Assembly: GCF_021390575.1 (NCBI RefSeq)
Contig: NZ_JAJEJQ010000002.1
Span: 248,001 to 312,000, forward strand
Length of the DNA: 64,000 bases
Direction of reading: 5' to 3'
Source of the DNA: Paraburkholderia adhaesiva
GTDB lineage: Bacteria; Pseudomonadota; Gammaproteobacteria; Burkholderiales; Burkholderiaceae
The position numbers and the translations under genes are program-made. The notes beneath the pieces are model-generated. The model made no database searches. It worked only from the letters and a program-made list of their open reading frames with translations, and was not told the origin of the DNA. This document shows, one piece after another, positions 9,964-18,723 of the stretch; within the stretch, counting starts at the first letter, position 1; each line of letters starts with the position of its first letter.

Positions 9964-9984
9964 TGGCTCTAAATTTCAGAGCCA
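9964..9984. promoter_or_regulatory. Inverted repeat in the gabT-gabR control region, candidate GabR operator
   Basis: A perfect 7-7-7 palindrome, TGGCTCT AAATTTC AGAGCCA, in the divergent region, 30 bases before gabR. A third copy of the half-site occurs as GGAGCCA at 10001-10007, overlapping the gabR ribosome site. MocR/GabR regulators bind repeated half-sites in such divergent regions and repress their own gene. The exact site assignment is inference. Confidence 0.55.
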
Positions 9985-10013
9985 TTTGATGAAATTCATA
10001 GGAGCCAATTTCG

Positions 10014-11600
10014 ATGCGAGCGAGCGTCTTGTCCGACTGGCTGGCCCAGCGGCTCGAGCGCGGGAGCGGTCAGCCGGTCTACCGGCAACTGCACCGGCTG
10101 CTGCAACAGGCGATCCTGTCGCGCGAATTGCCTCCGGGGACGCGCGTGCCGTCGTCGCGGCTGCTGGCGGCCGAGCTGGGGATTGCGCGCAATACCGTCA
10201 CGCAGGTCTACGAGCAACTGGTGCTCGAAGGGTACGTGAGTTCGGCGACTGGGCGCGGGACGTTCGTCGCGGATTCGTCGCCGGACGAGATCGTGGGGGC
10301 GAACGAGTCCGGCTACATGGGGACGGATCAAATGCCACTGGCGCGCGGTGTCGCCGCGAGCCTGGCCCCTGCCGCGGCGCCCTTGAGCAGCCCAGTGGCG
10401 CCCACGGCCGGCACGTATTCGTCGCGCGAAGCCGCGCGGGCGCTCTCTTCACGCGGCGCGCGGCTGATCGCGGGCGCGGGCGTCTCGAAGCGCCAGGGCG
10501 GGGCGTTCATGCCCGGCGTGCCCGACGTTTCCCGCTTCCCGTCGCGCGTGTGGACGCGGCTGCACAACAAATACTGGCGCAGCCTGCGCCCGGACCTGCT
10601 CACTTACGCGCCGGGCGGCGGCCTCGCGCTGCTGCGTCACGTGCTCGCCGATTACCTGCGCACGTCGCGTTCGGTGCGCTGCTCGCCGGAGCAGATCGTC
10701 ATCACGACCGGCATCCACCAGTCGGTCGACCTGGCCGTGCGCCTGCTCACGGATTCCGGCGACGTCATCTGGACCGAGGACCCGTGCTACTGGGGCCTGC
10801 GCAGCGTGCTGCACGTATCGGGTCTGAAGTCGCGTCCGATTGCCGTGGACAGTGAAGGCATCAATCCCTCAGCCGATGACTTCGCCGCGCCACCCAAGCT
10901 GATTCTCGTCACGCCCTCGCATCAATATCCGCTCGGTATGGTGATGAGCCTCGCGCGGCGCCGCATGTTGCTCGAATACGCGCGCCAGCATCAGTGCTGG
11001 ATCATTGAAGACGATTACGACAGCGAGTTCCGCTACGGCAGCCGTCCGCTCGCGTCGTTGCAGGGCCTCGATGACGCGGGCCAGGTGATCTACGTGGGGA
11101 GCTTCGGCAAGACGCTGTTTCCGGGGTTGCGCGTGGGCTATCTGGTCGCGCCCGAGCCGCTCGCCGAGAGCTTCGCGATGGCAAGTGCCGAGTTGTATCG
11201 CGAAGGGCAACTGCTCCAGCAGGCCGTGCTCGCGGAATTCATCGCCGAAGGGCATTTCACGTCGCATATCCGCAAGATGCGCGGGCTGTACGGGCAGCGT
11301 CGCGAGGCGCTGCTGCATGCCGCCGCGAACCGCTACGGCGACGCGCTGCCCGCGATGGGCGGCGACGCGGGCCTGCACGTCGTGATGCAGTTGCCCGAGA
11401 GCTGCGATGACCGTGCCGTGGCGGAAGCCGCGCTCGCGCGCAATATCGTCGTGCGGCCGTTGTCGGGCTATTACGCCGAGCGTTCGCGCGCGGCGTCAGG
11501 CTTGCTGATCGGCTATGCGTGCGTGCCCGACGAGGAAATCGCACCCGCGTTCAATACGCTCGCCGAAGCAATCGACGTGACGCTCCCGGCGATTGCCTGA
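10014..11600 (+). CDS. gabR: MocR/GabR-type PLP-dependent transcriptional regulator
   Basis: 528-residue two-domain regulator. Residues about 18-80 form a GntR winged helix (VYRQLHRLLQQAIL, ELPPGTRVPSSRLLAAELGI, TVTQVYEQLVLEGYV). Residues about 160-525 form a fold-type-I aminotransferase-like domain with EDDYDSEFRYG and a PLP lysine in YVGSFGKTLFPGLRVGY. GabR proteins activate gabT-gabD in response to GABA plus PLP and repress themselves. The divergent position next to gabT supports this. An ATAGGAG ribosome site fixes the start. Confidence 0.92.
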   Translation: MRASVLSDWLAQRLERGSGQPVYRQLHRLLQQAILSRELPPGTRVPSSRLLAAELGIARNTVTQVYEQLVLEGYVSSATGRGTFVADSSPDEIVGANESGYMGTDQMPLARGVAASLAPAAAPLSSPVAPTAGTYSSREAARALSSRGARLIAGAGVSKRQGGAFMPGVPDVSRFPSRVWTRLHNKYWRSLRPDLLTYAPGGGLALLRHVLADYLRTSRSVRCSPEQIVITTGIHQSVDLAVRLLTDSGDVIWTEDPCYWGLRSVLHVSGLKSRPIAVDSEGINPSADDFAAPPKLILVTPSHQYPLGMVMSLARRRMLLEYARQHQCWIIEDDYDSEFRYGSRPLASLQGLDDAGQVIYVGSFGKTLFPGLRVGYLVAPEPLAESFAMASAELYREGQLLQQAVLAEFIAEGHFTSHIRKMRGLYGQRREALLHAAANRYGDALPAMGGDAGLHVVMQLPESCDDRAVAEAALARNIVVRPLSGYYAERSRAASGLLIGYACVPDEEIAPAFNTLAEAIDVTLPAIA

Positions 11601-11622
11601 AGCGAAACACGGCGCGACGCGT

Positions 11623-12459
11623 TCACAGCCGGATCAGCACGGCACCGCCCGTCACGAGCGCGCACGCGATCACGCGGCGCGCCGTGAGCTTTTCCTTCAT
11701 GAAGAGCCAGCCGATCAGCACGGCAAAGATCGAGCTGAGTTCGCGCAGTGCTGAAACCGTCGCGAGCGGCAGATAGCGGAACGCTTCGATCACGAGGCAG
11801 TACGCGGTAAGCGCGATGAGGCCGGCCAGCATGCCTTTCGCGACCGCGGCCTTCGACGCGAAAAGCTGCTGCCTGCCGCCGCGCAGTTGCCAGACCATGA
11901 CGAACTGCGGGATGTTCCAGAGCAGATAGACCCACATGATGTAGCTGAGGCTATTGCCCGCGAGCCGCGCGCCAAGGCCATCGACGACCGAATACGAGGC
12001 GATGAAAAAGCCCGTGAGCAGCGCATAGGGCACGCTTTCGCCGGAGAAACGCATGCCGCGCCGGAACGCGAGCGACATGATGCCGACCGAGACGAGCGCC
12101 ACACCGGTTGCCGCGAGCGGCTTGAGCGCCTCGTGCGCGAACACGAGCGCGCCGATGAAAACGAGCATCGGCGAAAGCCCGCGTGCGATCGGATAGATTT
12201 GCCCGAAGTCGCCGCTGCGATAGGCGCGGATCAGCGTGATGCAGTAGGCGAACTCCAGCACCACCGATGCGGCGATATACGGCCAGCTCGCGGGCAATGG
12301 CGCGGGCAGCACCACCACGCCGATCGCGCCGACGACGATGTACGGAATCGACATCATGCCGAGCAGCCAGAGGCGGTCGCCGGACAGATGGAGAAAGGCG
12401 TTCCAGCTCGCGTGCAGAAGTGCCGAGAGCAGGACCAGCAGAACGACGAAGGTGGCCAT
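11623..12459 (-). CDS. EamA/DMT-superfamily transporter
   Basis: Inner-membrane protein of 278 residues with about ten hydrophobic helices in two EamA repeats: one starting LLSALLHASWNAFLHL, the other around FFIASYSVVDG and ending RELSSIFAVLIGWLFMKEKL. DMT proteins usually export amino acids or small metabolites; the substrate is not predictable. It is convergent with gabR (22 bases apart) and lies 120 bases downstream of phnE on the same strand, so it could be a distal gene of the phn transcript, though that gap is long for tight coupling. Confidence 0.88.
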   Translation of the reverse strand: MATFVVLLVLLSALLHASWNAFLHLSGDRLWLLGMMSIPYIVVGAIGVVVLPAPLPASWPYIAASVVLEFAYCITLIRAYRSGDFGQIYPIARGLSPMLVFIGALVFAHEALKPLAATGVALVSVGIMSLAFRRGMRFSGESVPYALLTGFFIASYSVVDGLGARLAGNSLSYIMWVYLLWNIPQFVMVWQLRGGRQQLFASKAAVAKGMLAGLIALTAYCLVIEAFRYLPLATVSALRELSSIFAVLIGWLFMKEKLTARRVIACALVTGGAVLIRL

Positions 12460-12579
12460 CAGGGAAGGCGGGCGCGTTACGCGTCTTTGTTGTGTTGGGT
12501 TAGGACGCGATTATTCCAGCTTTTTCAACATGCGACGCGCGCCGCCAGCCTGGCTTCGCGACAGGCATCGTGAACACGT

Positions 12580-13473
12580 TCAGATAACGCGCTCGCGCAG
12601 CCAGGCGGAGATGAGATCGATCAGCGTGACCACGGCGATCACCATGATCAGCACGGCGCAGGTCTGCCCGTAGTCGAACGAACGGATTTCCTCGTACAGC
12701 ACGACCCCGATGCCACCCGCGCCGACCATGCCCACCACCATGGCGGAACGCACGTTCGACTCGAAGCGGTAAAGCGCATACGAGATCCACAGTGGCATCA
12801 CCTGCGGCAGCACACCGTAGATGATTTCATCGAGTGGTGTCGCGCCTGTCGCGCGCACGCCTTCGGCGGGACGCGGGTCGATGGCTTCGACGGCTTCGGC
12901 GAAGAGCTTGGCCAGCACGCCCGTCGTGTGGACCCACAGCGCGAGCACGCCCGCGAATGGGCCGAGCCCCACCGCGACGATGAACAGCATCGCGAACACC
13001 ATCTCGTTGATGGCGCGGCACGCGTCCATTGCGCGGCGCACGGGATGGCGGATCCACGCGGGCGTGAGATTGCTCGCGGACAGCAGCCCGCACGGCACCG
13101 AACAGACGATCGAGAGCACTGTGCCCCACAGCGCGACTGCGAGCGTCACCCACATTTCGTGGACGTAGGTACGCCACTCCGTGAATTTCGGCGGAAAGAA
13201 ATCGCTTGCGAACTGGGCCATGTTCCCGGAATCGGTGAACAGGTCGAGCGGACGCATGTCCGCGCCGCGCCACGCGGCGCCGAGCAGAATGAACAAGATG
13301 GCCCAGCCCACCAGCGAGGACCAGCTGCGCTTCGGAGGCTGGACCGCCACGACGCGCGGCGCGCGTGCATCAGCCGGCGCCGGGCGCGCCGGGGCCGTCG
13401 ACTGTGCACCGGCGCCGCCAGGGGCGGCGCCGTCCTGCACGACGCGTGCGGCGTCGAGGTCCGTCATGTTCAT
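12580..13473 (-). CDS. phnE: Phosphonate ABC transporter permease
   Basis: 297-residue permease of the PhnE family. After a Pro/Ala-rich cytoplasmic leader of about 45 residues come six hydrophobic segments and the EAA-loop-like stretch [32 protein letters not shown], split here only for description. It ends with [29 protein letters not shown], typical of the family. The start codon overlaps the phnD stop (ATGA). It forms the membrane channel for phosphonates or related phosphorus compounds with PhnC and PhnD. Confidence 0.93.
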   Translation of the reverse strand: MNMTDLDAARVVQDGAAPGGAGAQSTAPARPAPADARAPRVVAVQPPKRSWSSLVGWAILFILLGAAWRGADMRPLDLFTDSGNMAQFASDFFPPKFTEWRTYVHEMWVTLAVALWGTVLSIVCSVPCGLLSASNLTPAWIRHPVRRAMDACRAINEMVFAMLFIVAVGLGPFAGVLALWVHTTGVLAKLFAEAVEAIDPRPAEGVRATGATPLDEIIYGVLPQVMPLWISYALYRFESNVRSAMVVGMVGAGGIGVVLYEEIRSFDYGQTCAVLIMVIAVVTLIDLISAWLRERVI

Positions 13474-14444
13474 TGCTTCGACGTTGCGGTGAGCGCGCTG
13501 ATCTTCGCGTCGATGGCCGCGATCTGGCTCTTGCGGTCGCCCTCGGAGAGACTCGTGTCGGCGGCGATCTTCTGCTTTTGCTGGAACAGCGCGATCTGGC
13601 GGACCGGATCCAGCTGCGCATCCGTCGACGGCGCGAAGCCAGCGTAGCCCGTGATATCAGCCATGATCTTCTTCTCACGCGGATCGGTCTTGGCGTAGTG
13701 ATAGAAGAAGTCGCGCAGCTTCTGCTTCGTCGCTTCAGGCAGATCCTTGCGGAAGACGAGCGGGTCCGACGCGATGAGCGGCGAAGTCCACAGCACGCGC
13801 ACCTGCTTGAAGCCAGCGGGGTTCTTCTTCTCCAGCGTGGCGAGTTCGATCGTGTTGTTGGTGGCGATATCGACCTTGTTGTTCACCACGGCGAGAAGGT
13901 TCGCTTCGTGGCTCGACGGCAGCACCGTCTTGAACGACGTCGAGTTGACCGGCACGTTGTGCTGCGCGAACAGGTAGTAGCCCGGGACCAGCGTGCCCGA
14001 GGTCGAGTTCGGATCGCCCCAGCCGAGCGTCACGTCTTTCGTGTTTTTGAACACATCGTCGAGCGTCTTGAAACGGCTGTTGACGTTGGTGATCAGAATC
14101 GACTTGTAGCCCGTGTCGCCGTTTGTATACAGCACCTTCGCAAATACTTCGCCATCCGAACGATCAACGGCTTGCATCGCCGATGCATTCCCGAAATAGC
14201 CGATCTGCACCTTGTTGAAGCGCATGCCTTCGATGATGCCCGAGTAATCGGTCGCGAAGAATGCCTCGACGTGCAGGCCGGTCTGGCGATTCAGGTCGTC
14301 GATGAACGGTTGCCAGCGCTGTTTGAGCACCGCGGACGAATCCGTGGAGATGATGCCGAAGCTCAGGTCTTCGGCGTGTGCAGCGGTTCCGGCAAACGCG
14401 AGGCACGCGGCGCTCACGGCGAGCAGGGAGCGAAGCAGTTTCAT
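13470..14444 (-). CDS. phnD: Phosphonate ABC transporter substrate-binding protein
   Basis: 324 residues with a Sec signal peptide ([19 protein letters not shown], cleavage after AHA). The mature part is a type II periplasmic binding protein of the PhnD family: [25 protein letters not shown] and the ligand-loop region [14 protein letters not shown]. It captures phosphonates in the periplasm and delivers them to PhnE. It is 33 bases downstream of phnC and overlaps phnE by four bases. Confidence 0.94.
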   Translation of the reverse strand: MKLLRSLLAVSAACLAFAGTAAHAEDLSFGIISTDSSAVLKQRWQPFIDDLNRQTGLHVEAFFATDYSGIIEGMRFNKVQIGYFGNASAMQAVDRSDGEVFAKVLYTNGDTGYKSILITNVNSRFKTLDDVFKNTKDVTLGWGDPNSTSGTLVPGYYLFAQHNVPVNSTSFKTVLPSSHEANLLAVVNNKVDIATNNTIELATLEKKNPAGFKQVRVLWTSPLIASDPLVFRKDLPEATKQKLRDFFYHYAKTDPREKKIMADITGYAGFAPSTDAQLDPVRQIALFQQKQKIAADTSLSEGDRKSQIAAIDAKISALTATSKQ

Positions 14445-14477
14445 GGGTTACGGTCCGTTTTCAGGGGGAGAAATTGT

Positions 14478-15302
14478 TCAGGCCACTTTCGGTTGCGTGC
14501 CGAAGTGGTGTGCAGTAGTCGGGGCCGCGGGGTCGAGCAGTTCACGCGCGGCGCTGCCGTAAAGCTGTTGAAGGAGCGCGGGTGTGAGCGCCGCGCTCGG
14601 GCCGTCGTAGACGACGCGGCCGTCGCGGAGCGCGATCGTGCGCGCGCAGTACTGCATGGCGATATCGACCTGATGCAGCGACACGACCACAGTCAGCTGG
14701 TGATTGCGGTTCAGCATGGTCAACATGTCCATCACGCGACGCGACGATTCGGGGTCCAGTGAGGCGATCGGTTCGTCGGCGAGAATGAGGCGCGCATGCT
14801 GAACGAGCGCACGCGCAAGCGCCGCGCGTTGCTGCTGGCCGCCCGATAGATTCGCGGCGCGTTCGTGCACCTTGTCGCCGATACCCACTTCCGCAAGCGC
14901 TTGCCGCGATAGTTCGCGTTCGCTTTGCGGAAAGCGTTTGAGCAGACGGCGCCACAGCGGCAGGCGCGCGAGCGCGCCGATCAGCACATTTGTCTCGACC
15001 GTCAACCGGTGCACGAGATTGAACTGCTGGAACACGAAGCCGACGTCGCGACGGATGCTGCGCACCTCGCGCACGATGCGCCCGTTTTGCTGGATGGGGC
15101 GGCCGAGAATTTCGATCTGCGAAGGTTGCGGGTCCGAAGCGGTGAAGCCCGCGATGTGGCGCAGGAGCGTCGACTTGCCCGAGCCCGATGCGCCGATCAG
15201 CGCAACCATCTCGCCGACGCCGACGCGCAGGTTGATTTCGTAGAGTGCCTTGCGGCCGCTCGAAAAGGTCTTCGACAGGCGTTCGATGCGTATGGCGTCC
15301 AT
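14478..15302 (-). CDS. phnC: Phosphonate ABC transporter ATP-binding protein
   Basis: 274-residue ABC ATPase with Walker [10 protein letters not shown] (residues 37-45), Q-loop [13 protein letters not shown], signature NLSGGQQQR, Walker B LILADEP and an H-loop in VVVSLHQVD. This is the PhnC type. It heads the phnCDE operon. No C-P lyase or phosphonatase genes are in the window, so uptake may feed a pathway encoded elsewhere. Two Pho-box-like sites lie upstream. Confidence 0.94.
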   Translation of the reverse strand: MDAIRIERLSKTFSSGRKALYEINLRVGVGEMVALIGASGSGKSTLLRHIAGFTASDPQPSQIEILGRPIQQNGRIVREVRSIRRDVGFVFQQFNLVHRLTVETNVLIGALARLPLWRRLLKRFPQSERELSRQALAEVGIGDKVHERAANLSGGQQQRAALARALVQHARLILADEPIASLDPESSRRVMDMLTMLNRNHQLTVVVSLHQVDIAMQYCARTIALRDGRVVYDGPSAALTPALLQQLYGSAARELLDPAAPTTAHHFGTQPKVA

Positions 15303-15363
15303 TTCAATCCGCGACCGGAGTCAGGCGTAAGCCGTTGTGTCGGGGACATTCTAGAAAGGGAGT

Positions 15364-15381
15364 GTGACGGTTGAGTGAAGG
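15364..15381 (-). promoter_or_regulatory. Pho-box-like site, proximal to phnC
   Basis: On the phnC strand this reads CCTTCAC TCAA CCGTCAC, two similar heptamers 11 bases apart, which is the spacing of PhoB direct repeats (consensus CTGTCAT-N4-CTGTCAY). It lies about 60 bases upstream of the phnC start. The match is weaker than at the distal site. Confidence 0.4.
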
Positions 15382-15433
15382 TGTCGCGACGTCTAGACGA
15401 CTATATGTTTTAGAGTGCTTTTAGAGCCGGGTT

Positions 15434-15451
15434 GTGACAGTCGCGTGACGC
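15434..15451 (-). promoter_or_regulatory. Pho-box-like site, distal to phnC
   Basis: On the phnC strand this reads GCGTCAC GCGA CTGTCAC, two heptamers 11 bases apart close to the PhoB repeat consensus. It lies about 130 bases upstream of phnC. Phosphonate uptake genes are classical members of the phosphate-starvation regulon, which supports the assignment; binding itself is inference. The rest of 15303-15616 holds no gene. Confidence 0.55.
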
Positions 15452-15589
15452 CGCGAATGTGTCACGCGCACGGCGCCGTTAAGGGGCTATATTGTGGTTT
15501 ACAGATGTGCTGTCCCCTGTTTCATGGCCACGCGCGGCAGAGTCTTTTCATACAACTTTCGAACCGGCGCCGGACGACCACAGACTGAG

Positions 15590-15617
15590 GGGGTGACGCG
15601 CAGCAGCCGGTCACCCC
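15590..15617 (-). terminator. GC-rich hairpin at the end of the T6SS cargo operon
   Basis: GGGGTGAC (15590-15597) pairs with GTCACCCC (15610-15617), and the right arm touches the stop codon of the zinc-ribbon gene. There is no T tract, so it is a hairpin that may act with Rho or as an mRNA 3' end, not a classic intrinsic terminator. Confidence 0.45.
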
Positions 15618-16423
15618 TACAGGCCAACCAGCTTGCCCGTCGTCACATACTGCTTTCGCTTCGACCTGTTCGAAGCCGTGATCCGGTCCAGGATCGCACA
15701 TTGCGGACACCAGCTTACCCGTATCGAGTACGGCACGGCTTTCCACTCATGGCCCCGCGAACACTGCCAGAGCAGATGTGTCCACGCATTCACATAGCGC
15801 CCGGAAAGGCAGCGCCCCCCACGCGATGCCGCCAACGCCTGCATGTCGGCCAGGGTGCCGCGCATGCTGTCGAAATAACACTGCCTGCACCAACTGCCCT
15901 GCAGGATGCGTGTGGCTGAAGCCGACCATTCATGTCCGTTTGCACATCGCCATTGCAGCGCAGCCTGACCATTCACGTAGGTATCCGACAGGCACTGCCC
16001 GCCCCGCGTTCGGGCCAGCTCGTGCATTTCCCCGATGGTATGGCCGAGGCGCGCGAGCCGCGCGCATTCCGGGCACCAACTGCCACGCTTGACCAGGGTC
16101 GCCTTCGCCTTCCATCGGTGGCCCCGGTCACACTGCCACTCCAACGGCGTAGCACCGTCAACGTACACATCGGAAAGACATTGCCCGCCGCGCTCCGCCG
16201 CTACCCGCTGCATGGTAGCCAGGTTATCGCGCTTTCTCGCCAGGGCGCAGACTGGGCACCAGGTCCGCGTTTTGACGGCGTTGGGTGTCGCGTGCCACCG
16301 ATGGCGCTCAGCACATTGCCACTCCAGCGGTTCAGTGCCACGAACATATTCCGTTGCGAGGCACTGCCCGCCGCGCGCAAGCGCGATCTGCAGGACTTCT
16401 TCAAGCGTGACCTTCCTGCTCAT
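15617..16423 (-). CDS. Tandem zinc-ribbon protein, four repeats, last gene of the T6SS cargo operon
   Basis: 268 residues made almost wholly of four repeats of about 60 residues. Each repeat has the pattern A..RGG-CLS..Y.....L.W.C..GH.W.A......-WCP.C, giving a CxxGH plus WCxxC zinc-ribbon-like core and an extra cysteine in CLS. In repeat 1 the GH is replaced by RH. The pattern resembles the probable zinc-ribbon family DUF4379, a by-eye assignment. The last 25 residues are basic. There is no signal peptide or membrane segment. The ATG abuts the PAAR stop, so it is translationally linked to vgrG cargo. A role as effector, adaptor or nucleic-acid binder is unknown. A paralogue with eight repeats lies at 35623-37263. 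Confidence 0.8.
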   Translation of the reverse strand: MSRKVTLEEVLQIALARGGQCLATEYVRGTEPLEWQCAERHRWHATPNAVKTRTWCPVCALARKRDNLATMQRVAAERGGQCLSDVYVDGATPLEWQCDRGHRWKAKATLVKRGSWCPECARLARLGHTIGEMHELARTRGGQCLSDTYVNGQAALQWRCANGHEWSASATRILQGSWCRQCYFDSMRGTLADMQALAASRGGRCLSGRYVNAWTHLLWQCSRGHEWKAVPYSIRVSWCPQCAILDRITASNRSKRKQYVTTGKLVGL

Positions 16424-16675
16424 TTACCTGATGCTCGAAACCAAGCTGCACCCACAGGTGCCGTGATGCCCATGGCGCGCGCAGGGCACACCGTGATCGG
16501 TAATCTTCGGATCGCCTTCGGTGATGACGTTCGGGTTCACATCAGGATGCTTCAGACACCTGATCTTGTCGCCCTTGCGAGCAACGCGCCTCCCGCCGTA
16601 CTTCATGGTTTCGGAAGCGGAGATGACTTCGCCACCGTGGTCGGTGGTGTCGCCGAGTCTAATGAGGTCGATCAT
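16424..16675 (-). CDS. PAAR-domain T6SS spike-tip protein
   Basis: 83 residues matching the small PAAR fold: IRLGDTTDHGGEVISAS, then KGDKIRCLKH and VITEGDPKITDHGVPCARHGHHGTCGCSL, with the histidine and cysteine residues that bind the tip metal. It would cap the VgrG trimer and sharpen the type VI puncturing device. There is no C-terminal effector extension. The start overlaps the stop of the immunity gene (ATGA), and the stop abuts the next start. Confidence 0.92.
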   Translation of the reverse strand: MIDLIRLGDTTDHGGEVISASETMKYGGRRVARKGDKIRCLKHPDVNPNVITEGDPKITDHGVPCARHGHHGTCGCSLVSSIR

Positions 16676-17361
16676 TGTTTCTTCGCGAGAGGGAACGGGT
16701 CAACGAGGTCCGATGTATGAATCCAGCCACTCGCAAAAGGCCCCGCGGTTGAACTTGGGCCAGTGAAATTTACATCAGGAAAGAGAATGTACGAATACAT
16801 ACCTCTTTTTTGCAAAACCAATACCGAATCCGATTTTACAAGATGCCCGCTCCTTTTTACAAAAACCCCATTCCTTTCGCTGTAAAAATGAGACGGACCT
16901 TTAACAACTCGAATTCCTATTGCAGGGATTCTTTTAATAACGTTATATTTTGCTGCATAGATGTCGTGAGCTGGTCGAGTAAAACCTCCGGCTGCGGTAC
17001 CGCAGCCGGGCGGCTCTTGTTGGGTATTTATAATCCATTCATCCAGATCAACATAAATATGACCGGCCACATCAAACGACGAATCTCTTTCTGAAAAAGC
17101 AAGCGATTTATCGCCAAGAATGAATGTATTTATATTAAACGATGATTTCTCGCCGCCTTTAAAGTCAGATTCCAACTCTGACTTGTAAAATAAAAAATAG
17201 CATGAGAAATTTTCCGCCTCGGCCCTATAGTATCCATATACCCCACTGCGACTCTGAAATGCAATAAGATTCGGGGAGTCAAAAATCAATGCAGTTTGCG
17301 CATTCGCTCCCGCGGACAGCGAAAGCAAAATGACAATTATAAATTTATTTAAATTCCACAT
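16672..17361 (-). CDS. Probable periplasmic immunity protein for the muramidase effector
   Basis: The start chosen is the ATG at 17361, which gives a 229-residue protein with an immediate signal peptide (MWNLNKFIIVILLSLSAGANA). A longer frame exists upstream, but it would bury the signal. This start overlaps the end of the muramidase gene by 17 bases. The mature part is of no family I recognise and ends in an SH3-like segment with VLQKRGMYSYILF. Base composition is clearly AT-richer than its neighbours. Position directly after a peptidoglycan-cleaving effector, a periplasmic address and the overlaps suggest it protects the producer; this is inference. Confidence 0.7.
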   Translation of the reverse strand: MWNLNKFIIVILLSLSAGANAQTALIFDSPNLIAFQSRSGVYGYYRAEAENFSCYFLFYKSELESDFKGGEKSSFNINTFILGDKSLAFSERDSSFDVAGHIYVDLDEWIINTQQEPPGCGTAAGGFTRPAHDIYAAKYNVIKRIPAIGIRVVKGPSHFYSERNGVFVKRSGHLVKSDSVLVLQKRGMYSYILFPDVNFTGPSSTAGPFASGWIHTSDLVDPFPLAKKQ

Positions 17362-18685
17362 AATATTTCGCCAAATTAGTTGCATAGTGGGGGTTCTTCT
17401 TTTTCCAACCGCCGCCGTTGTAATATGTGGCAACTTTCTCCCATTCATGCTTCTTAAGGCCTTCAACAGCCTGCGGCTTTACATTTTTCATGAAGAGAAT
17501 AAAAATATTCATCTGCCCGTCGGTTCCTGATAAGAACCGATCAGCAAATTCGATTGAGGAATTGCATCCGCATTTATCGTAGTTATCCCCCATTATCTGG
17601 AATCCCCCCCATGAGCACGACTGTATTGCTAGATCAAGATCCAGTTTTGCTGCTCTCGCAAGTTTTTCGTATTGGTGAAGCCCATCCCCGCCATATTCAC
17701 CATCCGCATGTGTTTTAAAGCATAAATCCGGATACGCTGGATAAGGATTTTTCTCTGCACCAGTTTTTTTGGTCGCTCGAAGCTTTAATACCGCCAAACG
17801 ATAAAAATACGTTCTTTCATATAGAATTGTAGGCAACCCGTTTTCCATAAATGGATGGCCTTGCGATTCCTGCTGAACAATCGCCTTGATTGCAGCAATT
17901 TCAACGCCGAGTTGGGTGGCCATATATTTGTATTGATCCTCAGAAAACGTCTCCGGCCTAGGATAATTCAACCTCGATCCAAGGACATTCAACGCTACCG
18001 TTTTAGGCTTACCGGTATCAATGATCCGGTAATGATGCTCTATCGTGATTTTCGTTTTTTTCTTATGGGTTTTTGCGTCTTCGGTTACATTTTTCTTTCG
18101 CTCTGGGAAATCTTTTCTGATCTCGCCTTGCTCGGTCACTTTCTGCGTCCATCCGATGTATGGTCCAAAGTCGTTCACCAAGCGTTCAATGGTCATGACT
18201 TCGCCATCCTGCACCACCGGCAGGTTGAGGTCCTGCTGAAACGCCTCGGTCGGCGTCAGTTTGGTTGTCGCCTCCAGGTGATATTCAGGGCTGACAATCG
18301 TAAAAGCGGCAATATCCTTCGTTGGTTTGACGGTCGCCTTCCAGACGTATTGTCCATGCCGGTTCTGCACCAGCACGTCTATCGGCTGGCCCCGTGCGGC
18401 ATTCTGGATCGTTACGGCGTAGCCATCCGCATTAGTCGTTGCCTGCGTCTGGTTGCTGACCATCGGCTCGGCAGCCGATGTAGTACCAGGAGCCGATGCT
18501 GGCAAGTCACCAATGTCCGGAGCGGTTTTCCAAGCGGGGGCATCGGGTGCGCCTGCACCCGCCTTGATCTGTACTGCCAACCCTGCGATAGGCTTTTTCA
18601 GGGTGTCCCGGAAAACGAATGTTGCCTCCACAAAGGGAGACGGCGGAGTCTTGGGAGCCGCCGGGCGATGATGCGGATGTGCCAT
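17345..18685 (-). CDS. T6SS cargo effector, N-acetylmuramidase (DUF3380-like)
   Basis: 446 residues without a signal peptide, as expected for T6SS cargo. Residues about 18-140 look like a beta-rich immunoglobulin- or transthyretin-like domain (FVFRDTLKKPIAGLAVQI, GYAVTI). Residues about 245-440 match the N-acetylmuramidase family: IKAIVQQESQGHPF with candidate catalytic E273, then LYERTYFYR, the GGDGLHQYEKLARA segment, SCSWGGFQIMG and ATYYNGGGW. It should cut the glycan strand of peptidoglycan in the periplasm of a target cell. It lies 38 bases after vgrG and overlaps the immunity gene. Confidence 0.88.
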   Translation of the reverse strand: MAHPHHRPAAPKTPPSPFVEATFVFRDTLKKPIAGLAVQIKAGAGAPDAPAWKTAPDIGDLPASAPGTTSAAEPMVSNQTQATTNADGYAVTIQNAARGQPIDVLVQNRHGQYVWKATVKPTKDIAAFTIVSPEYHLEATTKLTPTEAFQQDLNLPVVQDGEVMTIERLVNDFGPYIGWTQKVTEQGEIRKDFPERKKNVTEDAKTHKKKTKITIEHHYRIIDTGKPKTVALNVLGSRLNYPRPETFSEDQYKYMATQLGVEIAAIKAIVQQESQGHPFMENGLPTILYERTYFYRLAVLKLRATKKTGAEKNPYPAYPDLCFKTHADGEYGGDGLHQYEKLARAAKLDLDLAIQSCSWGGFQIMGDNYDKCGCNSSIEFADRFLSGTDGQMNIFILFMKNVKPQAVEGLKKHEWEKVATYYNGGGWKKKNPHYATNLAKYYVEFK

Positions 18686-18723
18686 TTGTTACCTTTCGCA
18701 AGTGACTTTAAAAAGATCTGCCA

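Noticed and set aside
8549..10855. 768-residue plus-strand frame across gabT and gabR
   Set aside because: It runs antisense to gabT and out of frame over gabR, is arginine-rich and matches no family.
13370..13678. Separate arginine- and serine-rich frame inside phnD/phnE
   Set aside because: It lies in a shifted frame of phnD and phnE, both of which are well supported.
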